Below, piece after piece: positions 58,599 through 64,000 of a DNA stretch of 64,000 nucleotides (position 1 is its first letter; each line of letters opens with the position of its first letter). The position numbers and the translations under genes were made by a program. Source of the DNA: Runella sp. CRIBMP (GTDB lineage Bacteria > Bacteroidota > Bacteroidia > Cytophagales > Spirosomataceae); the NCBI RefSeq assembly GCF_009905605.1, contig NZ_JAAAKZ010000002.1:1054001-1118000 (forward strand). The letters are read 5' to 3'. Below the pieces are notes generated by a model. It saw only the letters and a list, made by a program, of their open reading frames with translations. It was not told where the DNA came from and ran no database searches.

Positions 58599-60017
58599 AT
58601 GAAAGAAACACCACCTCCAACCGTCTCGGATTTACTACTGAAGAGCTTTCCGCATGAGCCTACCGCAGGTCAACAGCATTTTTTTATAAAAATAGCCGAA
58701 TTTCTGGAAGATGATAACCTGCGCGACTGTTTTTTGTTGAAAGGCTACGCTGGAACGGGAAAAACCACCCTCATCAGTACCGTCATCAAAGTGGTCAGTA
58801 AGTTTGGCTTCAAAACCGTGCTTTTGGCCCCTACGGGCCGCGCCGCCAAGGTGATGAGCAACTATTCCAAGAAAAAATCATTTACGATTCACAAAAAAAT
58901 ATACCGTCAGGTGGCCGATGCCTACACGGGCTCGCTGCATTTTGAGCGTCAGGCCAACAAACACCGCGACACGCTTTTTATCGTGGACGAAGCCTCGATG
59001 ATTTCGGACGAGGCCGAATTTGGCTCACGCGGGTTACTGTACGACTTGATTGAGTACGTTTTTGAGGGCATCGGCAACAAGCTCCTCATCGTGGGCGACG
59101 TGGCCCAGCTACCGCCCATCAACAAAGACCTCAGCCCCGCGCTCGACAAGGCGCTCCTCGAAAGCACCTACTACATGAGCGTGTACGAGCAAGAGCTGAC
59201 GGAGGTGACGCGTCAAGGTCAAAACTCGGGGATTTTGCAAAATGCCACCCGCCTCCGCGACGCACTGCCGCTTGAAAAACTTTCCATTCAACTCCGCACG
59301 CGTGGCCTGCGCGATTTTTATAAAATGCCCGGCGACCGCCTCGAAGATGGCCTCCGCTATGCCTACGACAAACACGGCCGCGAAAACGTGACCATCATTA
59401 CGCGCTCCAACCGCGAGGCCGTCCAGCTCAATGAGTTTGTGCGCCGCCAAATCAACGGCTCCGAAGAAGAAATTGAAGCCGGCGATTTGCTGATGATTGT
59501 CCGGAACAATTATACCGTGCTCAACGAAGAGTCGCCGGCGGGCTTTTTGGCCAACGGCGATTTTGTGGAAGTAAAGCGCATCCGCAAAGAGGAAGAAATG
59601 CACGGCTTTCGATTTGCCACCGTTGAGCTTCAATTGCTGGATTATGAAGAGCAGCCGCCGTTTGAAGCCAAGATTTTTCTGGACACGCTCCACTCCCCCG
59701 CCCCGTCGCTGAGTCAGGATGAGAACAAGCGTTTATACGAGGCCGTTTTGCAGGATTATATCTACCTAAAATCCAAAAAAGCCCGCACCGAAGCCATCCG
59801 GCAAGATGTATACCTGAACGCATTGCAGGTCAAATTTGCCTACGCCCTCACCTGCCACAAATCGCAGGGTGGGCAGTGGAAATCGGTGTTTGTGAACCAA
59901 GGGTATCTGCCCGAAGAGCAGGTAAATCGGGAGTTTGTGCGGTGGCTCTACACCGCCATGACCCGCGCCACCGACGAGGTATTTATGATGAATTTTCACG
60001 CGCAGTTTTTTGAGTGA
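58599..60017 (+). CDS. AAA-family ATP-dependent helicase, RecD/RecD2-like
   Basis: The 472-residue helicase is a superfamily 1 enzyme. It has Walker A GYAGTGKTTLIS near residue 55, motif II FIVDEASMIS, LLIVGDVAQLPPI, motif IV-type NVTIITRSNREAVQLN, an SH3-like insert, and the C-terminal HKSQGGQWKSVFVNQG and RWLYTAMTRATDEVFMMNF (motif VI). It lacks the RecD2 N-terminal helix-hairpin-helix region, so it is a short RecD-like helicase, probably acting on damaged or stalled DNA. An upstream in-frame TTG exists (58572), but it overlaps the promoter; ATG at 58599 is preferred. Its last 32 nt reappear 395 nt downstream. Confidence 0.9.
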   Translation: MKETPPPTVSDLLLKSFPHEPTAGQQHFFIKIAEFLEDDNLRDCFLLKGYAGTGKTTLISTVIKVVSKFGFKTVLLAPTGRAAKVMSNYSKKKSFTIHKKIYRQVADAYTGSLHFERQANKHRDTLFIVDEASMISDEAEFGSRGLLYDLIEYVFEGIGNKLLIVGDVAQLPPINKDLSPALDKALLESTYYMSVYEQELTEVTRQGQNSGILQNATRLRDALPLEKLSIQLRTRGLRDFYKMPGDRLEDGLRYAYDKHGRENVTIITRSNREAVQLNEFVRRQINGSEEEIEAGDLLMIVRNNYTVLNEESPAGFLANGDFVEVKRIRKEEEMHGFRFATVELQLLDYEEQPPFEAKIFLDTLHSPAPSLSQDENKRLYEAVLQDYIYLKSKKARTEAIRQDVYLNALQVKFAYALTCHKSQGGQWKSVFVNQGYLPEEQVNREFVRWLYTAMTRATDEVFMMNFHAQFFE

Positions 60018-60035
60018 TGGAAAGAGTCAAAAGTG
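59986..60035 (+). repeat. Helicase 3' end, first copy of a 50-bp direct repeat
   Basis: This segment spans the last codons (MNFHAQFFE then TGA) and 18 nt beyond the helicase gene. A diverged copy, about 6-8 mismatches in 50, lies at 60381-60429. Confidence 0.75.
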
Positions 60036-60081
60036 ATAACAGGATATTTGAAAAAAAAGGCAAATAAACAACTGACAGTCA

Positions 60082-60123
60082 ATACTTTAAAAACAATTTT
60101 ATAGAAATTTGTTTTTAAAGTAT
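60082..60123 (+). repeat. 15-bp perfect inverted repeat
   Basis: ATACTTTAAAAACAA (60082-60096) and TTGTTTTTAAAGTAT (60109-60123) are exact complements with a 12-nt loop. It follows the first helicase-end repeat and precedes the small gene at 60196; it could be a terminator or a cassette boundary. Confidence 0.6.
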
Positions 60124-60195
60124 GTTACATTTACTTTGCAATATGCGGGCGTTAGTAGCCCTGCTTCAGGGTGCAATATTTTAAAAGCTAAAATA

Positions 60196-60366
60196 ATGGG
60201 ACTCATTAAAGAACCAAAGAACGTTGATTTATCGACAAAGTCAGAACCGTGGACTGAGCAAGAACTTATTGACTTTAGAAAAATCATGCAGGACATCAAA
60301 GACAAAAATGCAAAGCGTAAAGAGCGTTCATTACGACTTAGCACCGACAAGAAACAACCAGCCTGA
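60196..60366 (+). CDS. Hypothetical small protein, 56 aa
   Basis: A 56-residue, highly charged protein beginning MGLIKEPKNVDLSTKSEPW, with KIMQDIKDKNAKRKERSLRL near the C-terminus. It is probably helical and soluble. It contains a TEQELIDFRKIMQDIK helix but no recognised domain. The segment resembles small proteins found widely in Bacteroidota as orphan cassettes. It lies between two copies of the helicase tail. A reading frame extends to 60109, but the ATG at 60196 is the natural start. Confidence 0.5.
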   Translation: MGLIKEPKNVDLSTKSEPWTEQELIDFRKIMQDIKDKNAKRKERSLRLSTDKKQPA

Positions 60367-60380
60367 TACACACGAAATCG

Positions 60381-60429
60381 TGATGAATTTTCACGCACAG
60401 TTTGTTGAGTGAGGGAAGAGTCAGAAGCG
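60381..60429 (+). repeat. Helicase 3' end, second (remnant) copy
   Basis: This copy still encodes MNFHAQFVE followed by TGA in the matching frame, then GGGAAGAGTCAGAAGCG. It is a pseudogene fragment of the helicase end. The downstream sequence to about 60570 also resembles the region after the first copy (CATTTACTTT then ATGCG about 65 nt before each start codon). Confidence 0.7.
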
Positions 60430-60572
60430 CTAAAATAACACGCAAATATCTGTATAACAATACATTAACAAGAACAACCTTTAATACTTGCTTTTTGTAA
60501 CAGAAGCATTTACTTTACGTAAAACATGCGCCAATTAGCGAGTTGCACGTCACCCTAGTAGACACACCCTGA

Positions 60573-61286
60573 ATGAAAATTATAACTTGGAACTGTAATA
60601 TGGCTTTCAGAAAAAAGGCTGACTACATTTTGACATATAAGCCAGACATTTTAATAGTTCCAGAATGTGAGCATCCCAATAAATTATTATTTCCAATCGA
60701 CACACCAAAGCCAATAGACATTTTATGGTTTGGAAAAAATCAAAGCAAGGGGCTTGCAATTTTTTCATACAGTAATTTTCGTTTTAAAGTTCTTGACAAT
60801 TACAATGAAAACTTACAAATGATTATTCCAATTGCTGTAACTAACGGACAAGTTGAATTTAATATGATTGCAATTTGGGCAAACAACCCAACAGACAGAG
60901 ATGGACAATATATTGAACAAGTTTGGAAAGCTGTCCATCATTACAACAACTTGCTTACAGACACTAAAACAATTCTTGTTGGCGACTTTAACAGTAACAA
61001 AATTTGGGACAGAAAACATAGACAAGGCAATCACTCAAATGTTGTAAAGTTTTTGGAAGACAAAGGGATTTTCAGCACATATCATTTTCATCATAAGCAG
61101 GCACAAGGAACAGAAGACAATCCAACACTTTATATGTATAGACACAAAGACAAACCTTATCATATTGACTATTGCTTTGCTTCAAAAGACTTTTTGAATA
61201 AAGTTATATCAGTTGAAATTGGCAACTTTGATGATTGGATAATGTATAGCGACCACGTTCCAGTTATTGTTACTTTTGATAACTAA
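60573..61286 (+). CDS. Endonuclease/exonuclease/phosphatase-family protein
   Basis: The 237-residue protein belongs to the EEP (DNase I/APE1) superfamily. It starts MKIITWNCNMAFRKKADYI (catalytic Asn), has PDILIVPECEH (metal Glu), ILVGDFNSNKIWD (DxN), HIDYCFAS and ends with SDHVPVIVTF, the catalytic Asp-His. Whether it cleaves DNA, RNA, a lipid or a phosphate is open. It is much more AT-rich than the helicase gene and follows the second helicase-end remnant, so it is probably a transferred gene. It has no signal peptide. Confidence 0.82.
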   Translation: MKIITWNCNMAFRKKADYILTYKPDILIVPECEHPNKLLFPIDTPKPIDILWFGKNQSKGLAIFSYSNFRFKVLDNYNENLQMIIPIAVTNGQVEFNMIAIWANNPTDRDGQYIEQVWKAVHHYNNLLTDTKTILVGDFNSNKIWDRKHRQGNHSNVVKFLEDKGIFSTYHFHHKQAQGTEDNPTLYMYRHKDKPYHIDYCFASKDFLNKVISVEIGNFDDWIMYSDHVPVIVTFDN

Positions 61287-61447
61287 AGACAAAGAAGGGC
61301 GAACGTGCAGCAAGCCCTAGCCGTTACCTACTATATTGATTTCAAAAGACACATTTTATAAGTCAATTAAAAACGAATAAATACGCACATAGACAACCTA
61401 GTCTATAATTTACTTTATCGGCTACTCACGAACCCCAAAAACAGAAG

Positions 61448-61864
61448 ATGATGGAATTTAGAGCATTTTTTTGCGACCCCGTAGAAGCCGACATCATTGA
61501 TCTTGGCGATATGGCACAAGACACAATCATGGATACTTTTGAAAAGGTTGATTGGAATGAGTATTTGCAAAAAAGCAGCAATGCCAAGCTCGACGAAATA
61601 TATTTCCACCCAACATTTGGCATCGAGAACAAGAAAAGTGGAAACGGAATTACTATTTCGGTAATTGGTGAGCCCGAGAATTATAAATTTAAAGTTACGT
61701 ATAAAAGCCCCCAAAAAGTAAAATCATTTTTAGGGCTCAACGACCAGATTTCCGACAATTACTCAACAGTCATTCAAGCGACAACGAAAAACGATGCGAT
61801 TGACTGCTTAAACGCTTTATTAAGAAATGACATTGCGTACTTAGAAAGCAGGGTTGGCAGATAA
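61448..61864 (+). CDS. Hypothetical protein, 138 aa
   Basis: Not recognised. A soluble 138-residue acidic protein (MMEFRAFFCDPVEADIIDLGDM) with a central EIYFHPTFGIENKKSGNGITISVIG and a C-terminal TTKNDAIDCLNALLRNDIAYLESRVGR. It has one or two cysteines but no membrane segment. A 161-nt spacer with an ATTTACTTTATC element precedes it. It is AT-rich and belongs to the accessory stretch after the helicase. A role as an immunity-type protein is possible from the style only. Confidence 0.5.
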   Translation: MMEFRAFFCDPVEADIIDLGDMAQDTIMDTFEKVDWNEYLQKSSNAKLDEIYFHPTFGIENKKSGNGITISVIGEPENYKFKVTYKSPQKVKSFLGLNDQISDNYSTVIQATTKNDAIDCLNALLRNDIAYLESRVGR

Positions 61865-61938
61865 GGCGAAGAAGCCCAACAGACTGATTTCTAATACCTC
61901 TGATTCGTTATTCCCCTTCCTAAAACGATTTCTTGGAT

Positions 61939-62586
61939 ATGTACGAAAAAAGCATAGAAGCACTAAAAAGATATTCCGTTTTACTAGGGATATTTATTTC
62001 GGTATCGCTGCTTTTCATTGCGACGAGGGTTTATCCAGGAGGCTCGCTATTTGATAAAAATTCAGTGGGCTTTGACTGGTCAAAAAACTTTATCAGCAAT
62101 TTGTTTGCACCAAAAGCCATCAATGGTGCCGACAATCCTGCGCAAATCTGGGCTGACGGCGGAATGATTTTCCTTTCGGTGAGTTTTGCCCTATTCTTCA
62201 TTAAATTTTCAAAGAAAATACCCGTAAGGAGTGCCGCCAACGTCGTACAATATTTGGGAGCGGGAGGCATGCTTTTTACTTTTTTAATCGTGACCCCGTT
62301 ACATGACAGTATGGTTACGCTCGCCAGCACCCTGTTTCTGTTAAGCCTATTTTACATCACTGTTTTTATTTTAAAGTCAAGGCTACACTTGTTTAAGTTC
62401 TTGTGCATTACCTGTCTGCTTATTTTTTACTATACTCTATACCTTTATGGTTCAGGTAGTTACGCCTATTTACCCATCATGCAGAAAGTTACCTTTGGCA
62501 GTACAATTATTTTGATTTTGGGTTTGGAGTATTTTACACAAAAAGAAGATTTTGAGCATATTAAACCCACCCAATCTAAAAAGTAA
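61939..62586 (+). CDS. Six-segment membrane protein, DUF998-like
   Basis: A protein of about 215 residues with six predicted membrane helices, starting at the ATG at 61939 (the TTG at 61933 is less likely). The first loop holds RVYPGGSLFDKNSVGFDWSKNFISNLFAP and the third region TPLHDSMVTLASTLFL. This arrangement, with the YPGG...DWSKN and TPLHD motifs, resembles DUF998-type integral membrane proteins. Function is unknown. It ends at a hairpin terminator. Confidence 0.6.
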   Translation: MYEKSIEALKRYSVLLGIFISVSLLFIATRVYPGGSLFDKNSVGFDWSKNFISNLFAPKAINGADNPAQIWADGGMIFLSVSFALFFIKFSKKIPVRSAANVVQYLGAGGMLFTFLIVTPLHDSMVTLASTLFLLSLFYITVFILKSRLHLFKFLCITCLLIFYYTLYLYGSGSYAYLPIMQKVTFGSTIILILGLEYFTQKEDFEHIKPTQSKK

Positions 62587-62608
62587 AGGGCGCAACTACG
62601 CGCCCTTT
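62585..62608. terminator. Hairpin terminator with T tract
   Basis: AAAGGGCGC (62585-62593) and GCGCCCTTT (62600-62608) form a 9-bp stem that runs into TTG and overlaps the membrane protein stop codon. It separates that gene from the convergent gene at 62669. Confidence 0.8.
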
Positions 62609-62668
62609 TGATGTGCCCAAACTGACAATGTTTTTCACCTCATACGAGGCGACGCCTCGCAAATGGGT

Positions 62669-64000
62669 TTAGTTAAAAAACATTTCATCGACCAACAGGA
62701 GTGCAGGTTTTCCCTTTCCTCCGTGCCATTCGGGCATTTTCGACAATGGTTTAGCCACAATTTTCAGGTAAGAGACGGTTTGCGGTTTGAATTTCCCTCC
62801 CACCGCCTGCAACAAGTGTGTCCGGTATTTGGTCGGAATAGATGGTTTTATTACCGCGATTTTCTTCAGTTGGTCGGGCGAATTTCCACCCCATACTTCA
62901 ATGGATTCTGGCGGAAAAATCCCCGTTTCGGTTTCTTCCATGATGCGCAATTCTACCGAAGAAAGCAGGACAGGCTTTTTAAATTCGGCCATCAACGCCA
63001 AATCATTGTTTCTTACCCCCGCCCAATTATTGGCCCACGCGGGGCTATTGGCGTTAAAGGTGCCTAATTTTTGGTCAAAAAAGGACTTTGCTCCCTCTGC
63101 TTGATGGACGCGGTTAAGTGGCAACAGCAAACGTACGCTATCAGGCACGTAGGTTCTTTTGAAAAAGTCAAACGCCACTTCATCGCTCCCAAACCAGCCT
63201 TCTTTGTAAGCCTTGGCCCGAATGTTAGTACTTGCCTTAATGACTGTTTGGTTCGTAAAAATGGCCGATTTCACGCTATCTGGCTCGGTTCCATCTGTAG
63301 TAAACCGAATCTGAACCCCTTTGACGGGGTGGGCCAACTGCACCAATACTGGTTCATTAAAAACGGTGGATTTATTTTTGACCTGGGGTGGGTTTAACTT
63401 AATCGGATTTTTGCCATCATCTTTAAAGCCCTCAATGAACCGTATACGCGGATGGGCTTTTTGCAACTGTCGAATCTCCTCAATCGTCAGCCCGGTATTC
63501 CATACCACGATGGTATTCAAGCTTTTAAAATTCGGTATAACGGCCTGCAAATCCTTCATCGTTACTTTTGTACCCGAAATCGACAGGTTTTTGAGTTGTT
63601 TCAAAGACGTCAATTCTTTCAGGCCCTTTCCCGTAATATCCGTAAAGTTCAGGTCTAGTTTTTGCAGATTTTCAAAGGCAGTGATTTGCGAAATATCCGC
63701 ATCTTTGACGGGCATTTTGGCCAGATTCAAAAACACCACCTGTTCTTTTATTTCTTTTAACTCCTTGATTTTCTCCGAATTAAAGGCAGTTTTGTTAAAG
63801 AAATTAACCGCCAATGCTGGCGATTCACGCGCGAGAGGGGAAATGCTCCGAAACTCCGTTATCAGCTTTTGAATGGTTTCTTCATCAGCCGCCGAAAAAT
63901 CAAAATGCTCTTCTTCTCGCTCAACGGGTGACAAAAACGTACTGGCAATGAGCCTCAGCGAATCATTGAGGGGCAAATCAATCACTTTTTTTGTAAAATC
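62669..64000 (-). CDS. C-terminal part of a large LRR / Fn3-associated protein (5' end outside window)
   Basis: The open frame reaches the right edge without a start and encodes at least 443 residues, so the N-terminus lies beyond the window. It contains several leucine-rich-repeat units (VVFLNLAKMPVKDADISQITAFENLQKLDLNFTDITG, LKQLKNLSISGTKVTMKDLQ). A chitobiase/Fn3-associated domain follows (VQIRFTTDGTEPDSVKSAIFTNQTVIKASTNIRAKAYKEGW). The C-terminal region suggests a discoidin-like fold (SVELRIMEETETGIFPPESIEVWGG). This order is seen at the end of Planctomycete-type cytochrome c (PSCyt1/DUF2231) proteins of Bacteroidota; the heme-binding part would be outside the window. Confidence 0.7.
   Translation of the reverse strand, partial: DFTKKVIDLPLNDSLRLIASTFLSPVEREEEHFDFSAADEETIQKLITEFRSISPLARESPALAVNFFNKTAFNSEKIKELKEIKEQVVFLNLAKMPVKDADISQITAFENLQKLDLNFTDITGKGLKELTSLKQLKNLSISGTKVTMKDLQAVIPNFKSLNTIVVWNTGLTIEEIRQLQKAHPRIRFIEGFKDDGKNPIKLNPPQVKNKSTVFNEPVLVQLAHPVKGVQIRFTTDGTEPDSVKSAIFTNQTVIKASTNIRAKAYKEGWFGSDEVAFDFFKRTYVPDSVRLLLPLNRVHQAEGAKSFFDQKLGTFNANSPAWANNWAGVRNNDLALMAEFKKPVLLSSVELRIMEETETGIFPPESIEVWGGNSPDQLKKIAVIKPSIPTKYRTHLLQAVGGKFKPQTVSYLKIVAKPLSKMPEWHGGKGKPALLLVDEMFFN

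Noticed and set aside
61448-61864. Toxin-antitoxin or immunity function for the 138-residue protein
   Set aside because: No partner toxin gene is adjacent and no motif supports it.
1-64000. CRISPR arrays, tRNA or rRNA genes, transposases, integrases
   Set aside because: None was found on either strand; the repeats seen are isolated pairs or hairpins, not arrays.

Overview
The window is 64 kb of chromosome from a member of the Bacteroidota, most likely a Cytophagia/Cytophagales-type bacterium. The evidence is a GldF gliding-type ABC permease, an RprXY-like two-component pair, LytTR and propeller-type histidine kinase systems, DUF4199/DUF1573/DUF3822/DUF983 proteins, and promoters of the TTG-N19/20-TAnnTTTG type with no clear Shine-Dalgarno sequences. 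Genus cannot be fixed from sequence alone. No rRNA, tRNA, CRISPR array, transposase or phage gene was seen.

Layout. 0-5 kb: end of a saccharopine dehydrogenase-family gene, recJ, lptB, a DUF4199 protein and gldF. 5-13.6 kb: a fused 5-oxoprolinase, an XRE/ScfR-type regulator, an AT-rich orphan gene, a LolD-like ATPase and radA. 13.6-22.7 kb: an arabinose-isomerase-like enzyme with a divergent AraC regulator, an RprY/RprX-like pair, an MFS transporter, a 41-residue Cys-rich membrane microprotein, gpsA and a second AraC regulator. 22.8-28.7 kb: a beta-helix lipoprotein, an outer-membrane protein and a hisG-hisD-hisC operon headed by a leader peptide with five consecutive His codons. 28.7-34.7 kb: a purple acid phosphatase and a probable trans-3-hydroxy-L-proline pathway (dehydratase plus ornithine-cyclodeaminase-family reductase), with a D-amino-acid-dehydrogenase-like flavoprotein nearby. 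34.8-42.2 kb: a large propeller histidine kinase with its NarL-type regulator, an aspartyl protease with a PDZ domain, an acyltransferase-like membrane protein and a Ppx/GppA phosphatase. 42.3-46.2 kb: a four-gene carbamoyltransferase module. 46.2-58.5 kb: housekeeping genes (LOG, MBL hydrolase, pssA, purS, fabH, coaD), a LytTR/LytS pair, rfbC, a CpsB-like phosphatase, NUDIX and CBS proteins. 58.6-64 kb: a RecD2-like helicase followed by AT-rich accessory genes set between partial copies of the helicase 3' end, then part of a large LRR/Fn3-associated protein.

The most notable system is 42364-46162: a NodU/CmcH-family O-carbamoyltransferase, a membrane-anchored SGNH/GDSL hydrolase, a 49-residue DUF5989 protein and an SxtJ-family membrane protein. 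From memory of the saxitoxin cluster, this is the same gene set as sxtI, sxtL, sxtK and sxtJ, without any toxin-core gene. It is best read as a general carbamoylation module acting on an unknown, probably envelope-associated, substrate.

Other points of interest are the his attenuator, the duplicated helicase tail around accessory genes, the Cys/Thr active-site signature that points to a hydroxyproline dehydratase, a possible leader ORF in front of the first gene, and long intergenic hairpins followed by short pyrimidine-rich repeats directly in front of start codons.
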